From: Istiophorus platypterus
Taxonomy: Eukaryota; Chordata; Actinopteri; Istiophoriformes; Istiophoridae
Direction: 5' to 3'
DNA: 64,000 nt
Assembly (NCBI GenBank): GCA_016859345.1
Contig: CM029115.1
Span: 11,264,001-11,328,000 of the forward strand
Shown here: positions 25,301 to 38,200 of the stretch, piece by piece
Layout of the letters: the number at the start of each line of letters is the position of its first letter
How positions within the stretch are numbered: the stretch's first letter is position 1
Made by a program: the position numbers and the translations under genes
Notes under the pieces: generated by a model
Databases searched by the model: none
What the model was told of the DNA's origin: nothing
What the model saw: the letters and a program-made list of their open reading frames with translations, nothing else

Positions 25301-26384
25301 AGCACAGAGAGAGTAGGCAGAAGGCAGGCATCTGACAGCTCCACTACTGGGAGAGGGCCTCTTAATGACAGCTTATTCCTTCATGATTTCAATTCCTGAC
25401 AGTCGACAGGTCTGCTTGTTGCATCATGGCAGCTGTATCATTACCTTCTGGCCCTGTCACTGCTCTACATCCAGAGACTGAGATGGTGGAGATGTTGGGT
25501 GGGTGCTTTCGGGTTTGGAGGGGATGTTGGGGGAGAGACTGTGAGGTTACAGTTGTAATAATTGAGGAAGGGGTTGAATATTGAAAAGTTAAATCATTAG
25601 TGAAATAGCTCTTGGAGTTAAGAGTTGGCCTTTCAACTCGTGTAAGTTTGTATCCAAACTTAAAGAAAATCATTTCAAGCTTTTGTGAGGCCTCATTCTA
25701 CACAATCTAGTCCTTCTTTCAGATGGACAAAAGTCTTCAGGTTGGTTTAATATTTTATTTAATTTTCTGTGCATTTTATTTCACACATGAATTGATTAGA
25801 CGACTCTTTAACTTGTTAACTGCATATACCTGTGCAAGAAACATATAACCACAAACAAACCACAAAAGGTGTACACTTTGCTCAAGAACAACTTATCATA
25901 ATCTGGAAGTATACTCATTGTAATAACTCCCCTCCTTCTCACCCGCCTTCTTTCCATCTCGTTCTCGCTCTCTCTCGATAGTAAGTCAGGCTCAACACTG
26001 GAGACCCACTGGAAAGAAAGAGGGGGTGTGGTGTTTTCAAAAGTGTCTCAAAAGCCTAGGGGTTTGTATCTGCCCAGAATTTCAATGGGAGGCTGAAAGG
26101 GGGCAACGAAGCAGACAATCTCTAAAACAGAAATCCCCTTTTAATTTCTGTCATGCCTACACCCACCCCCAGCCCACCACCCCCTCTTTTTTTTTCTTGT
26201 GGCTGGATGATGTCTTGTTCAACATCGCCTTCACACTCTGGCATCTTCATGTGTTGTGTCGTGGCCTTGTGTGCTGTGAGGATATCCCTCTCTCTCCTCT
26301 CTCTGTCTCACAAATCACGATTCTTCCTCCTCCTCCTTTCTCATTAGTTACTCTAATTCCCCCCTAGCTGTGAGTTAACGTGTA

Positions 26385-26427
26385 TGTATGTGTGTGTGTG
26401 TGACTGAGTGTGTGTGTGTGTGAGTGA

Positions 26428-26489
<62 letters not shown>
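26385..26489. repeat. (TG)n microsatellite with GAGT interruptions
   Basis: TG tracts interrupted by ACTGAG and GAGTGAG lead into about 29 uninterrupted TG units. Confidence 0.95.
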
Positions 26490-26491
<2 letters not shown>

Positions 26492-26608
26492 CCTGGTGAT
26501 AACATTGTATGTACAGTGTGTGTACAGCCTATCTCGGGGCATCAGGTGGCTACAGGAGTCAGACGTGTATCATTCTATCCAGCTAGCCAGGTTTAGCCAG
26601 AGGACAGT

Positions 26609-26747
26609 GTGTGTGTGTGTGTGTGTGTGTTTGTGTGTGTGTGTTTGCATGTGTAAGGGTCAAAAGATGCTCTGTCTAGCCATGGCCTTGTAATAGTGGA
26701 CCTGCAAGCAATACACACACACACACACGCACACACACACACACACA
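26609..26747. repeat. facing (TG)n and (CA)n tracts
   Basis: A TG tract (26609-26645) and a CA tract (26713-26747) are separated by about 65 bases. As they are complementary they could form an imperfect large hairpin if transcribed. Confidence 0.8.
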
Positions 26748-26845
26748 AACACCTCCAGGTGGGAAGGTCCCAACACATTCTGAAGCTCAGATCAATGCAC
26801 TTGACACCTTCAAAGGCAGGTGTGGGGCCTGGACTTGCTCAGGGG

Positions 26846-26970
26846 TTAAACCTCTTTTAAATAGCCTCCCGCGGGAAGGCAGCTGTCAATAACCCACCAT
26901 AATTACTGGGGCAAGGCCCGCCAAGGGCTCGGCTGCACGGGCCAAATTAAAAATTGATCAGAGAGAGAGA
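26846..26970. promoter_or_regulatory. candidate conserved noncoding block
   Basis: A compact complex stretch between microsatellites carries AGCTGTCAATAA (MEIS/PBX-like), CATAATTACTG and CCAAATTAAAAATTGAT (homeodomain-like), and GC-rich pieces with CpGs, unlike the surrounding simple repeats. The call rests on composition and motifs only. Confidence 0.3.
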
Positions 26971-27186
26971 AAACATTATTTTGTGGTGGTATTCCCTGTC
27001 CTAACAGCACTGCTGCTGCCGTATGTGAAATCTCATCAATTGAGGTCCAAGCAAGATATCTAGAGACCTATTTATCTATCTACCTGCCCCCCTTCGTCCA
27101 GATGAACAAAGGAGTGCTGTCCCTGTTGTAAAAAAATAAATAAATAAAATTTGCATATTAAGTGTCTTTTGGTGTGCGCTTCTGTA

Positions 27187-27189
<3 letters not shown>

Positions 27190-27239
<50 letters not shown>

Positions 27240-27250
27240 TTGTGTGTATA
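27190..27250. repeat. (TG)n microsatellite
   Basis: About 22 TG units with minor interruptions. A second impure TG/CA stretch follows at 27345-27465. Confidence 0.95.
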
Positions 27251-27356
27251 CATTCAGTATGAGTGTATTTGTGTGCATACTGTATGAGCATGCAGCTGAT
27301 TGTTATGTGCTCCAGGTAATCGTACATCATCCCCTATCTATGCAGTTTGTGTGTGA

Positions 27357-27387
<31 letters not shown>

Positions 27388-28976
27388 TGCATGCCTGTGT
27401 GCGTGCATGCGTGTGGGTTGGTGTGCGCGCACAGACATACACACACAGACATACACACACACAGACATTATTGATTGTTGTCTCATTATTATTTGGTGTT
27501 TTCTTTTTTTTTTTTTTTTGTCATTCTGAAGAAGATATGTTCATCCTCAGGCTTCCTCCAGGAAAACACACTGTCTATTGTTTCACAAGACACTGATGAA
27601 TGAGACTGACAGTTTACAAAGGGTTTGAAGTATTTTCTAAACATACTGTAGGCAAAAGGTCATATAGCATGGTTTTTCATCATTTTTTCTGTATGTCATT
27701 GGTGTAGGACATATTCCTCCCATTACATATTGAGCCCTATTTAAAATGGATGTTCTTTTTCAGGGTCCTGTCATTACTGTAATAACCAATGGCATCTTTA
27801 ATGTTCATCCAGTGTAAATCTGCCTGATACATAATTCCAACAAATTTGTATGAGTTATGACATTACATATTTGGGCGAGGATCAGATATTTGAGGGAAAG
27901 CATACAGCAAATTTTGTGGTGTTAGTAAGTGTTGATTGGCCTCTATAAACACAGGAACTGTTGATTTTTAACACTTTCAGAGTTACAGTAAATTAAATCT
28001 GGCAATTTTTCTGTGCAGAGATCATTTATTTTGTACAAAGTGCCCCTAGATTTACACACATAAAACATGTAAATTGCATTAAAGGATTCCTCACTGAAAA
28101 GTAATCCAATTTAAACAGTGTGACTTTAAACGTAGCAGTTTAAGTAAGTTTTTTTTTCCAAAAAGGAAGGTGCAGAAGCCTGTGTGCCGTAAAAACTGGC
28201 AAGGGATATGGCATGATTTGTTTCCAATTTTTGTGGTCTTTTTTACCAACTTTTTATCACACATTTTGCACAGTAATTATACCTAAAAGAAATGCTCTGA
28301 AAAGATAGTACTAAGACATTCTCAGCTTAATTTGCGTGCATGAATATGTGTTTGTGTCACTGGGGTGCCATGGTATAAAAACATTTAGGAACTACTACTG
28401 TAGATCCGGAAATTGAACATAACAAGTACAGATGTAGTTGTTTGTTCCAGTAGTTTACACACACTCAAAGACAAACAGGTTTTATTTTCTGGATATATAG
28501 TATATGCATGTGTTCAAATATTCTCTATATGTACACTATTTAAAAACAGTAGAGAGTTGTTTGGTGTGTCATTTTTCAGGCTGCTCATGCCACCATGTTG
28601 TTTGGGGGATGGGAGCATGGAAAGAACAAGAGGATGAAAAACAAAAGAGCAAGAGAGGAAGACTTTGATCTAATTGTGAAACATTATTTGGGAGTGTACA
28701 TTTATTAGCCCATGTGTGATAATTGACTCAATTTTTTTCTTGAAAATTAACAAATTATACCATCAAAAAGGCTTTGTCTGTGTGTGTGTGTGTGTGTACA
28801 TGAATGTGTGTGTGTGTGTCTATGTGAGTGCGAGGTGGGTAGTAGGTCATTTGCAGCTGCAGGCTGTGTGTGTGCGTCCCAATGGGAAGTTCTTGTTTAG
28901 TCTCCTTCCAGAGGGCTCCAGGCAGTTTGTGGTGGATACCTCTTCACTCTCTCACTGGGAACACTCCTCAATGCCA

Positions 28977-28978
<2 letters not shown>

Positions 28979-29043
<65 letters not shown>
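28979..29043. repeat. (AC)32 microsatellite
   Basis: Uninterrupted AC tract in intron 5. Confidence 0.95.
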
Positions 29044-29047
<4 letters not shown>

Positions 29048-29810
29048 AATCCTCCACGATCTTTTGCACAATTTGTCAGCCTGTGTGGTAGCATGTTCAC
29101 TGTCCAACAGCTGTAATGTAACAGCTTGTCCTCCTTTGGTGGATACATGTGGGTTAATGTACTGGTTGTGTTTGAGTCTGCAGGTGATATTCACTGATTC
29201 AAACACATAAATGCAAAGGGTCTTTCATCCTCTCGTAAATTTTACATGTATCTCTCAGCAGGTTTGCAAAGGTTAAAAGTGTTTAGCTGTAGATGTTTCA
29301 GAAGGAAATTGAGTTTTGAAAGAAGCTAGTGGTGAGCACATCGGTGACTGGCTGTGAATATACACTACACCACACCCACATGCAGAGACACACACACACA
29401 AGCGCACGCACACATTCACACTCATACACTTAGCCACTGAGCATATTTTAGGGTCAAAGTTGAAATCTGGTTCTCCAGTGCTAGTGTCATGCTCGTGGAC
29501 TATGTGCGCCACACTATGATTGACGAAAAGAAACTCATCTCTTAAATAGGGGTTACCAGGGTTCTAGGGGGTACACTATGGTTAGAGGCAAACAATGACA
29601 AATATTTCTGTTAATACTTTCAATGCCGGCTCTGTGTTTAGAAATGAAAATAGGTGCTGGATGGCTGCTCCGGTTGTCCTGAAGACATTTGAAAAGCAGT
29701 TTTGGAGACAGATTTTTTTTCAGACGTGTTTTATGGTAACAACAGGATGTTGTTCAGACATCTAGACCAGATTTTCAATCATTTGGCCCTCTGGATAATG
29801 TCTCGAACTC

Positions 29811-30709
29811 TATCAGTCAAAAGTTTTAGAACACCCCTGTTTTTCCAGGTTCTTTTTTTTTATGTAAACAGTTCAAGCCTAGTAAAACACCTTAAATGGT
29901 ACAAAAGTAAGCCATAAACTGCCCAAGGTAGGAAAAAAAGTCACCAAAAAATGAAAAATCATGTAAATATTTTTTAAAACTTTCCCTCTAAATTTCTGTA
30001 TTAAAGCCTTTTTCAGGGATGAAGAAATTGGTGAACTTGCTTACAGCTTTCTTGCAGCAATGCAAGTAAATGAAACCTTGAAAGTTAATATATACTATTC
30101 CTTCCTCGCGTACAAGCTCTCTGTCTGTATAAAGGCAGTGTTGGACCAAACTCTGTTACTAGACCCTCTGATGCCCTATTAGAATAACACTGTACTGAAG
30201 GCAGCAGTTCTGTGTATTGCTGTCAGAATGGAGCGAAAAAGGGAAGTAACAGAGGAAGACGGACTTGTCGGTCAGGGGTTCATCCTACAGCAAGATAATG
30301 ACACCAAACATTAGAAGAAAAGAGGAAGACGGTGGCCTCACATGATGGATGACCAACACAGTCTGCAGACTTAAACCCCACGGAGCCAGTTTGGGATGAA
30401 TTGGACAGAAGGTGAAAGCAGATCACTGCCAGTGCAACACATTCAAGGGAACTTCTTTAGTAATGGGATGAACTTTTCAAATATTATTTGATTTCCATTG
30501 TACGTAACAAATTTGTTCGGCTGGATGAGTCAATGAATTCAATGGGAAGATTCCTTGATTCCTTCTTTTAAAAACCTACAATTCTTTATTTTTTTCCTTT
30601 GTTTTAATTTCAGAAACATTAAACATTAAGACATTAAAATCACTGTATGCAAATTTAAACAACAGCTAGGAAAATTGAGGTGCTGTGAAACTTTTGACCA
30701 GCAGTGTAT
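29811..30709 (+). mobile_element. internally deleted Tc1-like element
   Basis: The left end reads ATCAGTCAAAAGTTTTAGAA and the right end, reversed, CACTGCTGGTCAAAAGTTT. This is a recognisable Tc1-type terminal repeat pair about 900 bases apart. Inside, the + strand keeps two transposase scraps: one near 30279-30312 reading FILQQDNDTKH, a DDE-region landmark, and one near 30370-30410 reading LNPTEPVWDELDRR. The N-terminal part is largely missing. It is a non-autonomous, dead copy. A short TA run follows the right end at 30707-30722. Confidence 0.8.
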
Positions 30710-31319
30710 ATATATATATATGCTGAGTAATATGTCCTATATTTGTTTCAGACTGCTGTTTTTGTTTACCCAGTAGCTTTTGTTGTCTTGTAGCTGTCTG
30801 CTTTTGTGTTTTTTCTCCCTCTCCATATGTTACCAGACATCAGAGATTGAATCTTTATTTGAAGGCTTATCGCTCTTTTGAGACCTTATATTGTCCTGCA
30901 TTCCCACTGGATGTGCATTGTACATTTCAGTACATCAGATCATGACTGTGATGGCGATGTCTCAGTATTTCAAGACATGTTAGCTTTTGTGTCTGTGCAA
31001 GAGAGACAGACAATGAGGAGAGAGAGATGGCATCGGTGATCAGATTTGTGTGTGGCTCTTCTGTCTTCTGCAGTGCAGTGGGTCAGTGAATGACTATCTG
31101 TCTATCCGTGTGTTCTGTACAATATCCATTAACATGTGTCTTGGGTTGAATTTTGGCACAAAAATGTATAAAAATCCATGCGTATAAGCAAGACATGTTA
31201 ATAGTGTGTTCATGCGCATCAACTCTGGACCTAGTCAGAGATGCATTTGGTCCCGTAAAAATGCACTGCATTTCAAGTCTGTTCATAAAAGCTACATAAA
31301 CAAAGAGATTTTAAAAGGG

Positions 31320-31320
<1 letters not shown>

Positions 31321-31366
<46 letters not shown>
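31321..31366. repeat. (AC)n microsatellite
   Basis: About 22 AC units in intron 5. Confidence 0.95.
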
Positions 31367-31368
<2 letters not shown>

Positions 31369-31809
31369 CAAGAAAAGGCAGCAGACTGCTCTTGTTGTAG
31401 CTTACTTTTCAAAAATGCATTGTCAAGTGACTTGGGAATGAGGAACAAGCCAGATGAGGTATTTACTGTCACTTTCCATATAAATATTATGCAAAGTAGT
31501 GGCATGTGTGACAATCTGTATTTTGGCACAGGAAAGAGAAGTCACAATTCAGTGTAAATACTAAAGAGGCATGTCAAAGCTAGGTATGAAAATAATCCAG
31601 CTACATCAGATGCAAACAGATTCTGGATGTAAAACTCATGTTAATGTCAGGTTTAATGCACTCATCTCTGTCTGAATGTTTCTCTTCACTTTTCTGCTTT
31701 GTATGATGCCACAAAATGCAGATATACTTCCATATACTGCACAATAACTGCACAACAACCATACAACAACGGGTGTTTAGATCTGAAATAGTTTATCCAT
31801 TACTTTTTT

Positions 31810-32060
31810 TCATGTAGCCTATCAGTTATAGTTCTTCCGCGTCAGCCCCCTCCCGCCCAATCCAGTATTATGGCAATGGTAATAGATGTTATTATCCTGC
31901 CCTATGCTGACAGCCTATCCCTTAGCCCTCTTAGGAGCACACTATGTCACGTTTGGCTGACTTGTTGGCGCTGATGTCAAGTTTTAGCGACTAGACGGCA
32001 GTTACCATATGCCACTGTGCTGCTGTCGCCCCCAATGTCAGTCAAACGAATGTCAACCTT
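31810..32060. promoter_or_regulatory. candidate conserved noncoding block
   Basis: A non-repetitive, GC-balanced stretch with several CpGs lies in an otherwise AT-rich part of the intron. No open frame or transposon landmark explains it. Low-confidence call from composition. Confidence 0.2.
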
Positions 32061-33935
32061 AGCTCAGAACACAGTATGCCATTGTGCGCATTCAGAAACT
32101 CAGCGACAGTAACAAAACACACACACTCCCTTACTGTACACACAAAAAAACTTGCCATTGAGCAAAAGCAGAATTACTGGAGTAAGAACAACAGAATCAC
32201 ATCCTGTTTGGGGTGCCATGAGAGGAGAATATAGCTTCTGCAGGAAGGCCCCCGACCTACATCTTCTCATCACTTGACTGAAGGATGCTGCAGCATCTGC
32301 AAGGGTGCTTGAGGTGAGAGAAGTCATGCCTGTAAACACAGACCTAAACATACACCTAAGTATGCAGTAGATTCAAAGTCTAATTTAGATTTCAAATAGT
32401 CTGTCATGAAAGTTGGCCATGTGATAAGGCAAACCATTAACTGATTATTAGCAAAATTAAGATAAAGTTTTGGTTGTTGCCAACCATGTATGTAACAGTG
32501 CACGACCATGCCACAGGTACCTGGCGTTGATCCCTAGTCTCTGCCCAGGGTGGTGGGAGTTGGTCCATCATAATTTCCGTCTGATAGATTAGCACACTTG
32601 GATTGATCAATTCTACATTCTTCATCAACTGAACCCTCAACTTCCTTTACCCTTTTCCCAACCTACGCTTAGGTACATAATTGATTGTTTATTAGTCAAA
32701 GCTGAATGGGCAGTATTGCCTATTGAGAGCAGTAGTCGTTAATTGTTTTCCTTATGAACAGTATCATGTTTCAACCTTTCACAGAGATTGATAAAAGATG
32801 CAAAAATTCCCTTTGCAACAGACTCTAACTGAACAGAAGTTTTCTTTGAAACTGAGACTGTTTTCCTGTGCTGGCACAGTGTAGCTGCCATGTAGAAATA
32901 AATCTGTCACTAAAAAACTTAACTAAACCGAGATTTGCCGTAAGTATAAAAGATAGGTGCCATCTGTTCCTGGACAGCTATCTGCTGCTTGTCCTATATT
33001 TAAATTGTGAGAAATCCCGATTCTGTTCACTCCATTGTAAATAGGGTGAATACTGCCATTCGTAGAATATTATGCACTGCATAAGGGATATTTAGTTTTG
33101 GCACTTCCAGATGCCATAGAGGTGGATGGAAATTACTACAAAGACAAAACATAATTGTCCAAAATGCATTCAGTAACGGTCATACATTGAATACAAGTGT
33201 ATATTTGCACACACATGCATATCACAAACACAGTGACACAAACTGATATTCCTGGGAGATACAGCAAGGGTGAGTGTGAGTCTGCTTATGTGTGTTTTTG
33301 TGTATAGCTACTGTCTATTGTGTCCTTCGCTTAAATGTACCTTCCCTGTCTTCCTTCCGCTCTCTCCTTCCCTCCCTCTCCTCTGTATCCATCTTAAGAT
33401 GTTGGTGGCTGTTTTCTTGTGTTAACAGAGTTGTTGTGTTTTGTTTGGCATTCAGAGAAGGAACGTGGCCCTGCAGCTTTCTGTTCATTTTGACCTTGTT
33501 CAAACTCGCCCTTCCCTCTCCCCCCTGAGTTTTTCTTCCTCTCTCTTCTCTTTCTTGTCTTTCTGAGGTTTCTGTTTCCCGTTTATCTCTCTGGCTGCCT
33601 CTGTGGCTGTTTTTATCCAAAGTGCAGAACAGTGGCCTTTGGAGTCACTGTCTCTTTGGCCTTTGACAGATCAGGGTGGCAGCGTGTGACCGTGGAGGAT
33701 TGGGCTGTTTCTGCATTCTGCTTCGTGCCTCTGCCTCCTCTCACTGCCACTCTCTTTCCCCATTTCTCTTGCTCTATGTCTAAATTAAACATTAGTTAAA
33801 CTGCTGAGCACCAGCTTCGATGGACAGTGATAAAGAAGTAACATTATAGTAACAGTAACATGACATGCTGTACAACCCCAGGGAATGACGAGAGAAAGGC
33901 GCTATAATCCATTTTAATTTCACTGATATCATTGT

Positions 33936-33938
<3 letters not shown>

Positions 33939-33981
<43 letters not shown>
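33939..33981. repeat. (GA)n microsatellite
   Basis: About 21 uninterrupted GA units. Confidence 0.95.
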
Positions 33982-33983
<2 letters not shown>

Positions 33984-35295
33984 GCATTGGTTGGCAGAGT
34001 GAGAAGGAGAAGAAGGGAGAGAAGTGAGATGTCTCAGACCAGAGACTGCTCTAGCTGACTGCAGTGTCTTATGGTGACCTAGTTGCAACCTCTTTGAAGT
34101 CCACAGGCTGATCTCTCTCTATAGGCTGCAGAGGAGATCTGCTGCATACTGCTTTATTAGACCAAGACTGAAAAAAAAAAAGCAAGAAGTGAATCAAATT
34201 CTCGGCGTCGTGAGCCTGCCTTAAACCACCAGAGCCAGAGGTGGATGTGTGCATGTGTACATGTGTGTGTGGTTTTTTGCGTTTGTTCAGGCTTTTAAGT
34301 CTCATTGTATGATTGTGTGTCTTAGGATATGTTTTTGGCTGTGACTGTGCTGTTGCAAGCTCTCTCCCTCTCTCTCTCTCTCTCTCTGTATGTTTGTGTG
34401 TCTTTATATGTAGCAGGTATTCCTTTTGGAGCATGTGGCTGTAATGTAAGGCCAAACTCAGCCTTTATCCTTTATCCTTTATCCCACCACATTAGGAGAC
34501 AGTGGTGCATTGTCAGGAGAGCTGACCTAGAATAGTCCAATCACTCTACATCCATTCCCCTGTCTGCCCTCTCCTGTGATCACCATGCTGCCAATGCCGC
34601 AGTCTATGGAGTGTGCGTGCTTGTGTGCGTGCAAGGCAAGTGCGTCGGCAGGCGTGGCGCAGTGCACGTCAAGATACGTCATGGCGTGTGTGTGACCCAG
34701 TTCATTTGCCGGTGTCGCCAGGCTTGCCCCTGGTGAGGGCATGCATGTTAGGGCACAAAACCCTCAGATGTGTGTATTCTGTTCAAGCACAGCTGGAGAT
34801 TTCTTATATCATCCGTGGTTTGTAAATCTAGCGAAAAGAATTATATCTTTTTCTCCACATTCTCCTACTGTGTTATTAGCTCATTGGTTTAACTCCCACC
34901 CAATTCTGTCTGTCTGTATGTATGTCTTCACATTTTCATTAACTTTGTGTTCACCGATGATTGGCCCTTTTTAAGCTCAATATTTGTCCGGAAGGGACAG
35001 ACTAAGGGTACACAAGTGGGTGTTTGTTTGAATATGCTGTTGAGGGATATGGAGTTCATGGACACACACATACATGCACACCGTACGACATGGCCGCTCA
35101 ATGAACTCACTCAATTATCCAGAGCGTTTCTCCTGCACCCCTCCATCCTTCCATCTCTTTTTCTTCCCACCTGCTCCCCATTGAGAGCCTGTGTGTGCAG
35201 ACATGCTCTGCTGGGGGCATGCTTAACCTTTTTCCTGCTGCACAACACAAGTAGACACAGACACACATGCTCTTCTTCAAGTTGTACTTCAATTA

Positions 35296-35299
<4 letters not shown>

Positions 35300-35336
<37 letters not shown>
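35300..35336. repeat. poly(T) tract
   Basis: Thirty-seven consecutive T. No retroposon body is recognised on either side. Confidence 0.9.
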
Positions 35337-35501
35337 CCCCTTTCTTTCATTCCTTTCCTTGCCTTCTTTTTGAAGTTAGCCTGGGGCCTCACAAAGCCTC
35401 ATCAACCCATTGCCTTGGCTAGATTGCATACAGGTACCCTCTGTGGCTATTTCAAATGACTTAATTAGCTTCTGAGTGCAGCAGTTTGGTAGAAGCTTCT
35501 C

Positions 35502-35524
35502 TCTCTCTCTCCCCCATTCCTCTC

Positions 35525-35555
<31 letters not shown>

Positions 35556-35594
35556 GTCTTCAGAGAGAGAGAGAGAGACAGAGAGACAGAGAGA
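35502..35594. repeat. CT-rich/GA-rich inverted repeat
   Basis: A CT-rich arm (to about 35554) with GTCTCTGTCTC variants is followed, after the short centre AGTCTTCAG, by a GA-rich arm with matching GACAGAGAGACAG variants to 35594. The arms are largely complementary, giving a potential hairpin of more than 30 bp. Confidence 0.8.
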
Positions 35595-37304
35595 ATGATT
35601 GAGCCCATGTGACACGTTTAGTCCCTTGCCGTGTGGTTTCACTTTCTAGGTCATGATCTGGCTGTGAAGCTGACTGCCTATTACCTCATAGAATAAGATG
35701 ACACATACTGAGACACACAGTGTGAAGTGTGTGCATACATCCATGCACTCTCCCCTATGAATGCACAAACACACGCGCCTCATTCTATGTTTAGTTTGAT
35801 TGTCACTCTGCAATCTTTAGCTTTCGGCAACAGCCACCCACCGTCATTTTTAATTGATCTACTTTTCCTTGATGCAGTATTTATTAATTCCAGAACCAAG
35901 CAGCATGTAAGCCATGAAGATAAAAAAAAATTGGTTGCTATTTTTTTATTTACTTAGCTAGTTTGCCACTTGTTTGTTTAGAGGCTCAGACACAATCCAC
36001 ACTGTTTTGTTGTGTTAAGTCCACAGGTTTGAATTCCCAAACACACCAGTGATCAAGGTGTGTGTGCTTGTGTTCTGATTGTTGTCTGTGTTTTTCTCTG
36101 TGACAACAACGTCAAGGGCATGCCTCGCTGCAGTACAAAAAAATCCATGTTGCCATATCCATCTCTGATGCCATACATGCACACCAAATATATTACACAT
36201 GGGTTCTGCACACAAACACATACACACAAAGTAGCTTGTCTTTTCAGCTGCCCTTCTGGCAGATATGGAAAAAACAGACACAAGTATGATATTGCAATCT
36301 TTTTTGTTGTTTCTTACTTAAAAGCTGAATCCGGCAGACTTTATGCAGCAATGCAAGTGGTAGCAGTCTTCCAAAATGTCACTTTCACAAACAGTCAAAA
36401 ACCATGTCAAAAGTTTTGTCAATGACAGCTGAATGGTCCCCGTACCTGTTTTAGCATTGTCAATTGTCAAGGTCTTGAAAGTCAGGACGGGGGAGGGAGG
36501 GGTGCTCCATAAAGCTTTATTGTAATGAAGTGCCTAATGGAAAGATATGACCACAAGGATGTGATCAGTGATGGTCATCAATGACTAAATGAGTTCTCTC
36601 ACCCCTTAGGGTGGGAACGAGATCTCAGGGGTTTTAGGAGAGCAATGTGCCTCTTAACTTCCGGCTCTTTGGTCCAGCTATAGCTTGCTGGCTAGCTTCG
36701 GGCCTGTGTTAAAAACCTTGGCCAGCTAAATTAAGTTTGGCTGTGTGTACAGCCTGTGGCACCATACACATACACACACAAGAATAAGTGCACTCACAGG
36801 CGCTTGAAGTCAGGCATTCACACATACACATACACGATGTCTCCTTCTCATATTCACTCTCCCATTACCCAATCTTAATTGGCTACCTACCTTTTTTCTC
36901 TCCTCCGCTCTACGTCTCTCTTGGACAGGCCTACAGGTCTGTAGGTGCGCTGGCACACAGCAGCAGAGTTTGGGCATGAGAGCATGTTTGAGGGCATGGA
37001 AGAAATTGGAGTGAGGGAAGCAACACAGACGGTTACTAGAATGAGGTTTAGAGCTTGGTCAGGAGGTGAGAGACGGGAAATTACCTTCTCTCACCCGTTC
37101 TATGCCTCAGCACAGAGTCGTATTTAACACTGAATTTCTTTAAAATTTTAGTGTCACTGCATTTTCATCAGCACACATTAGCCACAGTCAGAAAGTAGAG
37201 TAGAGCGCGTCTGTCTTTTTCCACTAGCTGAGGAGTTGTCATGCGCTGTCAGCCAGCTTGTTCTCCATGTGCCTGTCACTGCTGTGGGTCCCAGCCAATT
37301 GGTG

Positions 37305-37308
<4 letters not shown>

Positions 37309-37343
<35 letters not shown>

Positions 37344-37374
37344 TGTGTGTGTGTCTGTGTGTGCGTGTGTGTGT
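37309..37374. repeat. (GT)n microsatellite
   Basis: About 33 GT units with a few TCTG/GC interruptions near the right end. Confidence 0.95.
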
Positions 37375-37854
37375 TATGCCCTCGGAGCACTTTGTTGATT
37401 CTGCTCTACAGTGTCAGTGACACATTGAGCGGGTTCGGTGGGAGTCCCCTGGTTTCCCTCGTGCTGTGTTTACTCCATCTGTTTACTCCCCCAAAACACT
37501 CTCAAATCTATTACCCATCTCTCTCTCTTTTTTCCCTCTATTTTCCACTCTCTATCTATCCCTCTTATTTACTCCTGACTTCTCTTGACTTGTCGTTTCA
37601 AATCCGTACCTGTGTGGTAGTCAGGTGGTGTGTCTGCAGCCAGCACTCGTCTCTCCCTCAGCAGGAGGCGGGATTGAGTTTTTCTCTCAGCCATCCTGCC
37701 AGCCATCTTTTTGCTCAAAGAGCCAGAACACATTCTGTTACTGGACAGATATTTTGCACTTCTTTATTATTGATTAATAAAATAGTTGACTGTCAGACTA
37801 TGGGTAAAAAAATGTCAATCACACAGAAATTAATAATCACAGATAATTAATTGT

Positions 37855-38200
37855 AAGGTTGCCGGTTACCATTTAAATAGTCAGTTAATTGTTTAGTGTA
37901 TATAGTGTCAAAAAATTGTGGAAAAAAAATTCAGTGTCTTAGAGCCCTAGTCGATCATCAGATTCCATATTGTTATCTGACTAATTCTTGATTGTTGGGA
38001 TGCCAATGGTTGTTTTTGATATTTTTTCCTAATTGTTTTGTCTGTAAAATATCAGAAAATTGATTAAATTATCCAACAGTCTAATCCCAAAGATATCCAG
38101 TTTCAAATTATATACAATTTAAAAAAACAGCAAATCCTCATATTTGATAAGCAGGAGCCATCAAGTTTTTGGGAATTTGCTTGATAAATGATGTTTTTCT
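37855..38200 (-). mobile_element. old dispersed fish repeat, probably non-autonomous DNA transposon
   Basis: The segment containing AAAATATCAGAAAATTGATT, CCCAAAGATATCCAGTTT and CAGCAAATCCTCATATTTGA resembles, in reverse orientation, a repeat very common in fish genomes whose full copies have ATTAATCGATTAATCG-rich ends. The internal part is recognisable but the ends are eroded (for example TAGTCGATCATCAG at about 38010 and AGATAATTAATTG near 37840). Family assignment is from memory of its typical sequence; a repeat library is needed for the name. Confidence 0.5.

Noticed and set aside
37236..37850. 204-codon frame, the longest in the window
   Set aside because: It contains a (GT)n-encoded Val-Cys repeat and pyrimidine-rich leucine/serine sequence with no domain or splice signals.
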